Made by a program: the position numbers and the translations under genes. Positions 1-6,916 of a stretch of 22,575 nt of DNA are shown piece after piece (position 1 is the stretch's first letter; each line of letters opens with the position of its first letter). The notes under the pieces are model-generated. The model did no database searches. It saw nothing but the letters and a program-made list of their open reading frames with translations, and was not told the DNA's origin. The stretch is from SIG565 sp045646145 (GTDB lineage Bacteria; Bacillota; Clostridia; Oscillospirales; Acutalibacteraceae): NCBI GenBank assembly GCA_045646145.1, contig JAZRKE010000045.1:1-22575 (forward strand), written 5' to 3'.

Positions 1-3
1 ATA

Positions 4-33
4 TTGACTTTGACCCCTGTTTTGTTATATAAT
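4..33 (+). promoter_or_regulatory. Promoter of guaB
   Basis: A TTGACT -35 box (4-9) and a perfect TATAAT -10 box (28-33) are separated by 18 bases, matching a housekeeping sigma-A promoter. Transcription would start near 40, leaving a leader of under 30 bases, too short for a purine riboswitch. The start of the window cuts off anything further upstream. Confidence 0.8.
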
Positions 34-66
34 CGTAAAAATACAATTAACTTGGAGGCAAATAAA

Positions 67-1572
67 ATGGCTTATTATTTTGAAAATGTTTCCCACACCT
101 TTAATGAGTATCTTTTGGTGCCCGGTTATTCTTCGGCTGAATGTATACCTGCAAATGTCAGCCTTAAGACACCGCTGGTTAAATTCAAAAAGGGTGAAGA
201 ACCTGCAATCTCTCTTAATATCCCGATGGTTTCTGCTATAATGCAGTCGGTTTCGGGTGAAAAACTTGCCGTAGCTCTCGCTAAAGAGGGCGGTGTATCC
301 TTTATTTACGGCTCACAGTCTATTGAAGACGAGGCTGCTATGGTTGCACGTGCTAAGAATTTTAAAGCCGGTTTTGTTGTGAGCGCTTCAAACATTAAGC
401 CTAGCGATACCCTTGCCGACATTATTGCTTTAAAGGAAGAAAACGGCTTTTCTACCGTTGCTGTAACCGAAGACGGTACTGCACACGGCAAGCTGCTCGG
501 TATTGTTACCTCCAGAGATTACAGAGTCAGCCGTATGGACCCCTCTATGAAGGTAAGCGAATTTATGACTCCCTTTGAAAAGCTTATATTTGCCTATGAT
601 GATGTTACTCTTAAAGAGGCTAACAATATTATTTGGGATAATAAATTAAACGCTCTGCCTGTTATTGACAAGGCACAGAACTTAAAGTCTATAGTTTTTA
701 GAAAGGACTATGATTTACACAAGAAAAATCCCCTTGAACTGCTTGACAGCAGCAAACGCTATGTTGTCGGTGCCGGTATTAACACCAGGGACTACGAGGA
801 GCGTATTCCCGCATTGATTGAGGCGGGTGCAGATGTACTCTGCATTGACTCCTCCGAAGGCTTCAGCGAATGGCAAGCAAGAACACTTAAGTTCGCCCGT
901 GAAAAGTACGGCGATAAGATTAAAATCGGCGCAGGTAATGTTGTTGACGCTGATGGCTTTAACTTCTTAGCCGATGCGGGTGCCGACTTTATTAAGGTGG
1001 GTATCGGCGGCGGTTCAATATGTATCACCCGCGAAACCAAGGGAATCGGCCGCGGACAGGCTACCGCGCTTATCGACGTTTGCAAGGCAAGAGACGAATA
1101 TTATGAAAAACACGGTGTTTATATCCCCGTTTGCTCTGACGGCGGTATCGTTCACGACCACCATATGACACTCGCTCTTGCTATGGGTGCTGACTTTTTG
1201 ATGCTCGGCCGCTATTTTGCCCGTTTTGATGAAAGCCCTACAAACAAGCTTATGATTAACGGCTCATATGTTAAAGAATACTGGGGCGAGGGTTCAAACC
1301 GCGCTCGTAACTGGCAAAGATATGATTTGGGCGGAGATAAGAAGCTATCCTTTGAAGAGGGTGTTGACTCTTATGTTCCATACGCCGGAACACTTAAAGA
1401 TAATGTGGCAATCTCCCTTGCTAAAGTACGCTCTACTATGTGCAACTGCGGTGCGCTCACCATTCCCGAATTACAGAGTAAGGCAAAGCTGACACTTGTT
1501 AGTGCTACAAGTATTATTGAGGGCGGCGCCCACGACGTAATCACAAAGGAAAGCGGAAATATCCATAAATAA
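67..1572 (+). CDS. guaB: IMP dehydrogenase (Tritrichomonas-like type)
   Basis: Oxidises IMP to XMP with NAD+, the committed cytosolic step to guanine nucleotides. The chosen ATG at 67 follows a GGAGG (54-58) and gives 501 residues; the frame stays open upstream to a TTG at 4, but that lies in the promoter. The TIM barrel is interrupted by two CBS domains at about residues 96-215. The active-site loop GIGGGSICITRE places catalytic Cys at 319, and the flap segment NWQRYD places Arg418-Tyr419. From memory, these numbers and much of the sequence match the T. foetus enzyme (Cys319, Arg418, Tyr419) rather than the shorter classical bacterial GuaB. It stands alone on the plus strand with its own promoter and terminator, convergent with dut. 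Very sure of the family. Confidence 0.97.
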   Translation: MAYYFENVSHTFNEYLLVPGYSSAECIPANVSLKTPLVKFKKGEEPAISLNIPMVSAIMQSVSGEKLAVALAKEGGVSFIYGSQSIEDEAAMVARAKNFKAGFVVSASNIKPSDTLADIIALKEENGFSTVAVTEDGTAHGKLLGIVTSRDYRVSRMDPSMKVSEFMTPFEKLIFAYDDVTLKEANNIIWDNKLNALPVIDKAQNLKSIVFRKDYDLHKKNPLELLDSSKRYVVGAGINTRDYEERIPALIEAGADVLCIDSSEGFSEWQARTLKFAREKYGDKIKIGAGNVVDADGFNFLADAGADFIKVGIGGGSICITRETKGIGRGQATALIDVCKARDEYYEKHGVYIPVCSDGGIVHDHHMTLALAMGADFLMLGRYFARFDESPTNKLMINGSYVKEYWGEGSNRARNWQRYDLGGDKKLSFEEGVDSYVPYAGTLKDNVAISLAKVRSTMCNCGALTIPELQSKAKLTLVSATSIIEGGAHDVITKESGNIHK

Positions 1573-1586
1573 TAGACATAATTTAA

Positions 1587-1622
1587 CCCCGAGTTTTCAA
1601 CTCGGGGTTTTCTTTTTATTTT
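1587..1622 (+). terminator. Intrinsic terminator of guaB, shared with dut
   Basis: A 9-bp perfect stem, CCCCGAGTT (1587-1595) with AACTCGGGG (1599-1607), has a 3-base loop and is followed by a T-rich tract (1608-1622). It lies 15 bases after the guaB stop. The dut stop codon falls inside the T-tract (1616-1618), so the same hairpin follows dut on the minus strand, but with a weaker U-run there. Confidence 0.9.
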
Positions 1623-2056
1623 GTTCCGGTTGAGCCAAAGCCACCTGAACCACGGGCGGTATCCTCTAACTCGTCAACCTCATTAAAATCTACGCTTAGG
1701 AAAGGCGCTATTACAAGCTGAGCAATTCGCTCGTTTTTAGCAATCGACTGAGGTATAGCGGAATGATTATGAAGGGCTACCATAATTTCGCCTCTGTAGT
1801 CGGCATCAACTACACCCACCTTGTTTGCAGGAGCGAGTCCTCTTTTTGAGGCTATCCCGCTTCGCGCATAAATAAGCCCGGCGTATCCCACCGGTATTTC
1901 TGCGGCTATGCCTGTGGGAACAAGAACCGTCTCACTAGGATTAATGGTTAAATCGGTTTCCAGACAGGCGTACAGGTCGGCTCCTGCTGCAAACTGTGAG
2001 CCATAGGTTGGAATTACGGCATTTTCTCTTAGCTTTTTAATATTAACGGTTGGCAT
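1616..2056 (-). CDS. dut: dUTP diphosphatase (dUTPase)
   Basis: Hydrolyses dUTP to dUMP and pyrophosphate, keeping uracil out of DNA and feeding thymidylate synthesis; the family is a cytosolic homotrimer. The conserved motifs are in order: AGADLYA (motif 1), the RSGIASKRG region (motif 2), GVVDADYRGEI (motif 3, with the catalytic Asp) and the C-terminal RGSGGFGSTG P-loop-like motif 5. The ATG at 2056 was chosen because AGGAG precedes it; the frame runs 15 codons further up to a TTG, but that overlaps the promoter. The resulting 146 residues is typical of the family. It has its own promoter and faces guaB. Confidence 0.96.
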   Translation of the reverse strand: MPTVNIKKLRENAVIPTYGSQFAAGADLYACLETDLTINPSETVLVPTGIAAEIPVGYAGLIYARSGIASKRGLAPANKVGVVDADYRGEIMVALHNHSAIPQSIAKNERIAQLVIAPFLSVDFNEVDELEDTARGSGGFGSTGTK

Positions 2057-2088
2057 AAAATCAACTCCTGTTTTTAATTTATAAGTTA

Positions 2089-2117
2089 ATTTTATCAGCA
2101 ATTAGAAATAAAATCAA
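2089..2117 (-). promoter_or_regulatory. Promoter of dut
   Basis: On the minus strand, TTGATT (2112-2117) and TAAAAT (2089-2094) are separated by exactly 17 bases, just downstream of the stop of the YitT-family gene. This suggests dut is transcribed independently, although read-through from the obgE run is possible because no terminator is visible between them. Confidence 0.7.
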
Positions 2118-2120
2118 CCA

Positions 2121-2966
2121 TTAATATTTTTTAAAGCCCTGCCCTATTATCTCACCTGCATCCGACACGACGGTAAAAGCGTTTTGGTCAGCGTTCCTTA
2201 CAATTTCCAAAAGTAAAGCTACCTCGTGTTTTCTTACGGCACAGAAAAGCAAATTGCTATCATTTCTCGTAAAGCCGCCCTTTGCCGACATTATGGTTAC
2301 ACCTCTCTCTAGCTCTTTTCCCACAAGCTCGGCAATTTTTTCGCCTTTTTTACTTACAATAAACAGTATTTTACCCCTATCGCCGCCATACAACACCATA
2401 TCCATAATCTGAGATGCGGCATATATGGTTATTACACTATAGAGTGCGCTCTCAATATTACCATAGGCAAGTGCCGATAGAGCTATAACACCAAAATCGA
2501 AAAGCATTATTATTCTGCCAAGCGAAAAGTGGCGCTTTTTAGAGTTTACAAGCATTGCTATAATATCTACTCCGCCCGTTGTGGCACCGCGAAGCAAAAT
2601 GAGGGACAATCCAAATCCCGAAATTATACCGCCGAAAACCGCTGCCAAAACAGGGTTTACAAGAAATTGTGGCACGATTTTCTCGGATAAGTTCAGGCTT
2701 AAAGACAAAATAAAAGTAACGGCGACGGTTTTTAATATAAAACCGCCGCCTAATTTTTTAAATGCAATGATTAAAAGCGGTATATTAAGGGCTAAAAGAA
2801 TTGTGCCTGAGGGCAGTCCCAATAAAAAAGACAACGCCGTAGCTATACCTGTAAAGCCGCCTGGGGATATTTCGTTGGGTGTAATGAGCGCCGCTACTGC
2901 AAATGAATAAATTCCGCAGCCCAGAGTCCAATATAAAATATCCTTAATATACCTTTTTGTTTTCAC
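2121..2966 (-). CDS. YitT family membrane protein (DUF2179)
   Basis: Integral membrane protein of the YitT family, whose function is not established. The N-terminal about 190 residues hold several hydrophobic helices (for example FAVAALITPNEISPGGFTGI and LLGLPSGTILLALNIPLLII) with the glycine-rich, family-typical GATTGGVDIIA segment. The last about 80 residues form the soluble DUF2179 domain. At 281 residues it is of usual length. The start is a GTG at 2966, with GAGGAA about 7 bases upstream; the nearby ATG is out of frame. It lies 14 bases behind mrnC and is probably the last gene of the obgE-mrnC transcript. Substrate unknown. Confidence 0.88.
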   Translation of the reverse strand: MKTKRYIKDILYWTLGCGIYSFAVAALITPNEISPGGFTGIATALSFLLGLPSGTILLALNIPLLIIAFKKLGGGFILKTVAVTFILSLSLNLSEKIVPQFLVNPVLAAVFGGIISGFGLSLILLRGATTGGVDIIAMLVNSKKRHFSLGRIIMLFDFGVIALSALAYGNIESALYSVITIYAASQIMDMVLYGGDRGKILFIVSKKGEKIAELVGKELERGVTIMSAKGGFTRNDSNLLFCAVRKHEVALLLEIVRNADQNAFTVVSDAGEIIGQGFKKY

Positions 2967-2980
2967 AAGTATTCCTCATT

Positions 2981-3361
2981 TCAGAGTTCTTGTGAAAAGT
3001 TTTCCCAAATTAATTCAAATAATTCGGTTATTCTCTGCGTCTTGCCCGATAAATGCAAAAATCCAAACAGGGTTTCAAGACCTGTTGCAGTATGATACTC
3101 GCCCTTGGTTGCATTTTTTGGGGTGTTACCTGTGTGAAAGTTTCTGCCCCTTTTAAAAACCGAGATTTCTTCCTCGGTAAGCTCGTTTTCAATAAGCGCG
3201 TATGCCCTCGCCTGAGATACCGCATTTACAAGCTTTACCGAAAGTGAGTGTAACTGCCCTGAAGGACGGTTGACAACCGATAATTTTTCGCGGACTAAAA
3301 GTCCGTACACCGCATCACCCACAAAGGACAGCACCGACGGATTTAATAATTTTGCATCCAT
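2981..3361 (-). CDS. mrnC: Mini-ribonuclease III (23S rRNA maturation)
   Basis: Mini-III enzymes are a lone RNase III catalytic domain without the double-stranded-RNA-binding domain; in Firmicutes they trim 23S rRNA ends. At 126 residues it has the expected size. The RNase III signature appears as FVGDAVYG with acidic D16, and a second acidic site ATGLETLFGFLHL with E96. The basic RGRNFHTGNTPKNAT segment is also typical. The start ATG at 3361 has AAGGGG about 9 bases upstream. Only 16 bases separate it from the obgE stop, so the two are almost certainly co-transcribed; in other Firmicutes mrnC often neighbours cysS instead. Confidence 0.92.
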   Translation of the reverse strand: MDAKLLNPSVLSFVGDAVYGLLVREKLSVVNRPSGQLHSLSVKLVNAVSQARAYALIENELTEEEISVFKRGRNFHTGNTPKNATKGEYHTATGLETLFGFLHLSGKTQRITELFELIWENFSQEL

Positions 3362-3377
3362 TTAATAACCCCTTAAA

Positions 3378-4649
3378 TTACGGAATATAATCAAACTCTA
3401 CACCGCAAACGCTTACGGTATCGCCCTCTTTAATGCCTGCCTTCTCAAGCGCCTTAATAATACCGCTTGAGCGAAGCGCCCTTTCAAAATATTGCAGCGA
3501 CTCATAGTCATCAGGGTCGACCTTGTTCATAATATCGTCTACCCAATCGGCATCGTCAATATAGAAAATGCCGTTTCTCACATTGATTTTAAAGGTCTCT
3601 CGGGGCACGAATTCGGTAATAACCGGCTCAATTTCGCTCTCAAATTTAATTATGGGCGGAAGCTCGGCAAGCTGTGCCGCAACACAGTCAATAAGCGCGT
3701 CGGTACCCTCGGCAATAGCCGCCATAATGGGAAAGAACTTATATCCTTTTTCTTCGAAATAGGTCTTATATTTTTCGATTTCTTCTTCATCAATAAGGTC
3801 GCATTTATTACCCACTATTATCTGTGGACGCTCGGTGAGTTCCTCAGAAAATACCGCAAGTTCTCGGTTGATCTTCTCGAAATCCTCTATAGGGTCTCTG
3901 CCCTCGCTGCCCGAAATATCAATTACGTGGAGTAGCATTCTGCAGCGCTCTATATGGCGCAGAAACTCATGGCCAAGTCCTATACCCTCACCGGCGCCTT
4001 CAATAAGCCCCGGAATATCCGCCATAACAAAGGAAGAACCCTCGTCCACACGCACAACACCTAAGACAGGGGTGAGCGTTGTGAAATGATAGTTGGCAAT
4101 TTTAGGCTTTGCCTCGCTAACTACCGATACGAGTGTAGATTTACCGACATTCGGAAAGCCGATCAAGCCAACATCGGCCAAGAGCTTTAATTCGAGTGTA
4201 ACATCGAGTTCTTCTCCCTTTTGACCATCGTTAGCGTACCTTGGTATTTGACGGGTTGAAGAGGAAAAATGCCAGTTACCCCAGCCACCGTTACCGCCTT
4301 TAGCGATAACCACCGGCTCGTCATCTGAAATATCGGCAATAATTCTGCCCGTTTCCGCCTCTTTTACAAGGGTGCCACGCGGGACATAAATGATGAGGTT
4401 CTGAGCCGATTTGCCTGTGCAACGGTTCCCGCCGCCCTTTTCGCCGTCCTCAGCTGTATATTTTCTTTTATAGCGGAAATCGGCAAGGGTTGAAAGGTTA
4501 TCGTCTGCACAAAAGACAATACTTCCGCCTCTGCCGCCATCTCCACCGTCGGGACCGCCCGCCGCTACATACTTTTCTCTATGAAAGGTAGCGGCACCAT
4601 TACCGCCGTTACCCGCTTTAAGATGTATTTTTGCTACATCAACAAACAT
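3378..4649 (-). CDS. obgE: GTPase Obg/CgtA (50S ribosome assembly)
   Basis: Essential GTPase that binds the large ribosomal subunit and links assembly to growth and stress. Of 423 residues, about 1-158 form the glycine-rich Obg fold (KAGNGGNGA, GGPDGGDGGRGG). The G domain follows, with G1 GFPNVGKST at 164-172, G3 DIPG at 211-214 and G4 NKCD at 281-284. The C-terminal OCT domain occupies roughly 340-423, as in Firmicutes Obg. The start ATG at 4649 has an AGGTG upstream. It follows rpmA, as in most Firmicutes, but a strong terminator and a repeat separate the two, so obgE probably has its own promoter; I could not pin one down in the 150-base gap. Confidence 0.97.
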   Translation of the reverse strand: MFVDVAKIHLKAGNGGNGAATFHREKYVAAGGPDGGDGGRGGSIVFCADDNLSTLADFRYKRKYTAEDGEKGGGNRCTGKSAQNLIIYVPRGTLVKEAETGRIIADISDDEPVVIAKGGNGGWGNWHFSSSTRQIPRYANDGQKGEELDVTLELKLLADVGLIGFPNVGKSTLVSVVSEAKPKIANYHFTTLTPVLGVVRVDEGSSFVMADIPGLIEGAGEGIGLGHEFLRHIERCRMLLHVIDISGSEGRDPIEDFEKINRELAVFSEELTERPQIIVGNKCDLIDEEEIEKYKTYFEEKGYKFFPIMAAIAEGTDALIDCVAAQLAELPPIIKFESEIEPVITEFVPRETFKINVRNGIFYIDDADWVDDIMNKVDPDDYESLQYFERALRSSGIIKALEKAGIKEGDTVSVCGVEFDYIP

Positions 4650-4706
4650 ATTTCTTCACCTGTAAATAATTGATTCAGCCGTAATTATCAGCTAATAAAC
4701 CTAAAA

Positions 4707-4757
4707 TCCCTCAGTCAAAACCTGCGGTTTTGCCAGCTCCCTTTAGGTAAGGGAGCC
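4707..4757. repeat. Two-hairpin intergenic repeat, gut-clostridia type
   Basis: Two adjacent perfect hairpins: CAAAACC (4716-4722) with GGTTTTG (4726-4732), then GCTCCCTT (4736-4743) with AAGGGAGC (4749-4756). They are preceded by TCCCTCAGTC and joined by CCA. The overall pattern, CCCTCAGTC, a variable hairpin, CAGCTCCC and a short loop to GGGAGCC, is one I recall as a frequent intergenic repeat in gut clostridial genomes. It lies between the rpmA terminator and obgE. Only one copy is present in this window, so its repeat status rests on memory. The TTGACT in its minus strand (4713-4718) lacks a good -10 partner. Confidence 0.6.
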
Positions 4758-4760
4758 TAT

Positions 4761-4790
4761 AACAAAAGGCTCGGGTACCCCGAGCCTTTT
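4761..4790 (-). terminator. Intrinsic terminator after rpmA
   Basis: A 12-bp perfect inverted repeat, AAAAGGCTCGGG (4764-4775) and CCCGAGCCTTTT (4779-4790), has a 3-base loop. On the minus strand it is followed by TTTTGTTAT. It starts 10 bases after the rpmA stop and closes the rplU-prp-rpmA unit. It is symmetric enough to work in both directions. Confidence 0.92.
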
Positions 4791-4799
4791 ATGGTTTAA

Positions 4800-5084
4800 T
4801 TACTGCTCAACAGCATAAATGCTTACCTGCTTGCGATCACGGCCAAGTCTTTCGAATTTAACCTTTCCGTCAATTAAAGCAAACAAGGTATCGTCAGAGC
4901 CTTTACCTACGTTGTTGCCGGGATGGAAATGAGTTCCTCTCTGGCGAACGATAATATTACCAGCCAATACAAACTGACCGTCGCCACGCTTAACACCAAG
5001 ACGTTTAGCTTCACTATCACGGCCGTTCTTAGTAGAACCCACACCTTTTTTATGAGCAAATAACTGAATGTTAATCTTTAACAT
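4800..5084 (-). CDS. rpmA: 50S ribosomal protein L27 with cleavable N-terminal extension
   Basis: L27 sits at the peptidyl-transferase centre, where its mature N-terminus reaches the P-site tRNA. The 94 residues contain the family core AHKKGVGSTKNGRDSEAKRL and GNIIVRQRGT. The protein begins MLKINIQLF before AHKKG, the Firmicutes-specific extension that must be removed by the protease Prp; by analogy with Staphylococcus aureus the cut would fall between F9 and A10. The start ATG at 5084 has a GGAGG that overlaps the last codons of prp. This is the third gene of the unit and is followed by a strong terminator. Confidence 0.97.
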   Translation of the reverse strand: MLKINIQLFAHKKGVGSTKNGRDSEAKRLGVKRGDGQFVLAGNIIVRQRGTHFHPGNNVGKGSDDTLFALIDGKVKFERLGRDRKQVSIYAVEQ

Positions 5085-5087
5085 GAA

Positions 5088-5402
5088 TTACACCTCCGAA
5101 ATTTTTATATTGTTGCTGTACTGTTCGGCTAACTGTTCAATATGCAGCTTAAAGCCTTTTAGGACTATATCGGTATCATCAGACGGCTTAGCTAACTTTA
5201 ACTCCATTTTAGCATCGCTTATATCCACTGTGGATTTATCGCCGATAACCTCTAAAACGGTGTTCGCCGCCATATAAGCCGCGGAAGATACCGCACTGCA
5301 AACAAGCTTGCCGTTTAGGTCTTCGTAGTTTACACTGCTATGACCGCTGACACTAAAGCCCAAGATATGCTCAGCATCAGTAAAAACAACCACCTTAGTC
5401 AT
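5088..5402 (-). CDS. prp: Ribosomal-processing cysteine protease Prp
   Basis: Prp removes the N-terminal extension of L27 so that it can function in the ribosome. The 104 residues show the catalytic pair as SGHS (H21) and KLVCSAVSS (C35), the order and context of the family. The spacing of 14 between His and Cys is slightly longer than I recall for S. aureus Prp. The gene starts 3 bases after the rplU stop with no convincing ribosome-binding site, so translation is probably coupled to rplU. It ends 3 bases before rpmA, its substrate gene. Close homologues are often annotated only as YsxB or DUF464. Confidence 0.93.
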   Translation of the reverse strand: MTKVVVFTDAEHILGFSVSGHSSVNYEDLNGKLVCSAVSSAAYMAANTVLEVIGDKSTVDISDAKMELKLAKPSDDTDIVLKGFKLHIEQLAEQYSNNIKISEV

Positions 5403-5405
5403 AAA

Positions 5406-5711
5406 TTAACCGATTTCGTTAATCTGTACCTTAGTATAGGGCTGTCTGTGGCCCATTTTACGTGCGCAGCCTTTTTTGGGCTTGTAGGTAAATACTGTAA
5501 CCTTCTTACCCTTACCGTTCTTAATTACAGAACCCTTTACAACTGCATCCTTAACATAAGGTTTGCCAACCTTCAAAGTTGTGTTCTTTACAGCAACAAC
5601 CTTATCGAAGATTACCTCTTCTTCAGCTTCAGCACCGAGCTTTTCAACATAAATTACATCGCCGGGCTGAACGCGGTACTGCTTACCGCCAGTTTCAATA
5701 ATTGCGTACAT
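5406..5711 (-). CDS. rplU: 50S ribosomal protein L21
   Basis: L21 binds 23S rRNA (domain I) together with L20 in the large subunit. At 101 residues it has normal length, with the family start MYAIIETGGKQYRVQPGD and the C-terminal RNA-binding stretch KKGCARKMGHRQPYTKV. The ATG at 5711 has AGGTG 7 bases upstream. It is the first gene of the rplU-prp-rpmA transcript, behind a strong promoter and a structured leader. Confidence 0.98.
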   Translation of the reverse strand: MYAIIETGGKQYRVQPGDVIYVEKLGAEAEEEVIFDKVVAVKNTTLKVGKPYVKDAVVKGSVIKNGKGKKVTVFTYKPKKGCARKMGHRQPYTKVQINEIG

Positions 5712-5790
5712 TTCATCGCACCTGCCTTAATTCAGTCTCGCTACAGAGGGCGTGTGCCAAGGCACAACTTTAAAAGCCCACAATATGCGG
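5712..5790 (-). ncRNA. Probable L21 leader (5' UTR regulatory RNA)
   Basis: About 80 transcribed bases lie between the promoter and the rplU start codon. Minus-strand hairpins are visible: AGCCGCA pairing with TGTGGGCT (one bulge, about 5772-5789), and TGTGC-CTTG-GCACA (about 5754-5767). They are followed by a conserved-looking CGCCCTCTGTAGCGAG segment. The position and size match the Firmicutes L21 leader family, thought to be an autoregulatory target. The assignment is from context and memory; a covariance-model search was not possible. Confidence 0.6.
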
Positions 5791-5797
5791 CTCTACC

Positions 5798-5826
5798 ATT
5801 CTACTACTAAAACATTAAAAAGTCAA
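5798..5826 (-). promoter_or_regulatory. Promoter of rplU-prp-rpmA
   Basis: On the minus strand, TTGACT (5821-5826) and TAGAAT (5798-5803) are 17 bases apart, close to the sigma-A consensus. The -35 box begins only 7 bases after the stop codon of the upstream lipoprotein gene, and no terminator lies between them. Confidence 0.85.
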
Positions 5827-5833
5827 GCATTTT

Positions 5834-6910
5834 TTATTCTTTAGGTAAATATGGATAGATTGCTTTAATATCGGCATCATTTGCAAGGGCTAAAATCTCG
5901 GCTTTGCTTAAATTTGCATTAAAGCCTACCTTATATCCTGCTTTAGATAGATCATGTGCTAAACAGGTTGAACCGTTTTTTGGAATTCTCGGCTCGGGTT
6001 GTGGATAATCGGGAGTTAGCACAACCTTGTCTATTACCCTTTTCTCTAAAATATTGTTGCGCTTGATTATATCAACAATATATTTTTCGAGGACCCCTTC
6101 ATACTCCTTTTCATCCATATTATTTTTTGGTATTTCCTTATATAACTCCTGCTTGAAATCAGCACTTGAGGGGTATTGTTCTCCGGCATAGCAATTATAC
6201 CTATCAGCAACGGTTACACAAATTACCTCTGTCGTGTCATCATTATCCATGGTTGATAACTTATTGGTTAAATAGTCCGAAATTTTATCATTATACCCTT
6301 CCACCCTATCAGGCGGAGCTAAATGGATGCGAAAAGCGGTGCCACGCTCAACAATCATTTCAAGCATCTGGGCGGTAATTTCCATCATAATAGCACCGCT
6401 TAAAGCATCGCTCGTTGTGTTGGGATTTTCAATAATATTTTGTGCACCAATAGCCTTAGCATAGTTTTTTTCATATTCTAAGCGCTCACTTTGAAATTGC
6501 TTGTATTCTTGCGAATCCCTATAATTAGGAATCTCTTTATTTCCTTCATATTGCTCATCATATTGGTCGAAATAATAATATGACAATCTAATTCTAAACC
6601 ATACATCTTTACCGTCATTTAATATAACGGCTTCCCGCAATTTTTCAGAAGGCTTTGTGTAACTATCTCCTATTTTTCTTGTCGCAGTATCCATTGCCAT
6701 GGGCTGACAACTAGATATCTCGTCTATTCCGGTGATAACCTGCCCGTTGTATTGCGGTATTACATAATCTTCGGGTATATTATAATACGGTTCCCATTTT
6801 TCACCCTGAATATTATTTCCGCCACTTTGAAGATTACCCGTGCTTTTTGCACAACCGCAAACAGAAATTACCATTAAGGCAGATAAAATTAAACTTATAA
6901 TTCTTTTCAT
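5834..6910 (-). CDS. Lipoprotein with two modules resembling a subtilase pro-region
   Basis: Function unknown. It has a lipoprotein signal (MKRIISLILSALMVISVCGC) with lipidation expected at C20, so it should be anchored outside the membrane. By eye, two tandem modules follow. Residues about 86-202 have a strand KDVWFRIRLS, a Tyr/Glu-rich helix near 125-150 and a closing helix-strand ITAQMLEMIVERG..FRIHL. Residues about 206-358 have a strand TEVICVTVAD, a Tyr-rich helix and a closing NANLSKAEILALANDADIK then AIYPY. Both resemble the pro-region of the upstream subtilase, whose equivalent reads AELTPAQIATMAKDLSVSG then IYY; the second module is the better match. The gene starts 6 bases after the protease stop. 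Its ribosome site, GGTGGTG, is formed by the protease's final Trp-Trp codons. A role as inhibitor or folding partner of the protease is inference. Confidence 0.75.
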   Translation of the reverse strand: MKRIISLILSALMVISVCGCAKSTGNLQSGGNNIQGEKWEPYYNIPEDYVIPQYNGQVITGIDEISSCQPMAMDTATRKIGDSYTKPSEKLREAVILNDGKDVWFRIRLSYYYFDQYDEQYEGNKEIPNYRDSQEYKQFQSERLEYEKNYAKAIGAQNIIENPNTTSDALSGAIMMEITAQMLEMIVERGTAFRIHLAPPDRVEGYNDKISDYLTNKLSTMDNDDTTEVICVTVADRYNCYAGEQYPSSADFKQELYKEIPKNNMDEKEYEGVLEKYIVDIIKRNNILEKRVIDKVVLTPDYPQPEPRIPKNGSTCLAHDLSKAGYKVGFNANLSKAEILALANDADIKAIYPYLPKE

Positions 6911-6916
6911 TATATA

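Noticed and set aside
4..66. N-terminal extension of guaB to a TTG at position 4
   Set aside because: The stretch contains the -35 and -10 boxes, and a strong GGAGG precedes the ATG at 67, where family members begin.
34..66. Purine or other riboswitch ahead of guaB
   Set aside because: The transcript would start near 40, leaving under 30 bases before the start codon, too short for an aptamer.
3492..3935. 147-codon plus-strand open frame inside obgE
   Set aside because: Antisense shadow of a well-conserved gene; composition does not look like a real protein.
4690..4718. obgE promoter using TTGACT within the repeat
   Set aside because: The nearest -10-like hexamers are at spacings of 15 (TATTAG, poor) or 23 (GATAAT, too far), so no confident call.
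5340..5810. 156-codon plus-strand open frame over rplU and its leader
   Set aside because: It lies antisense to rplU and its promoter, has no ribosome site and no recognisable protein features.
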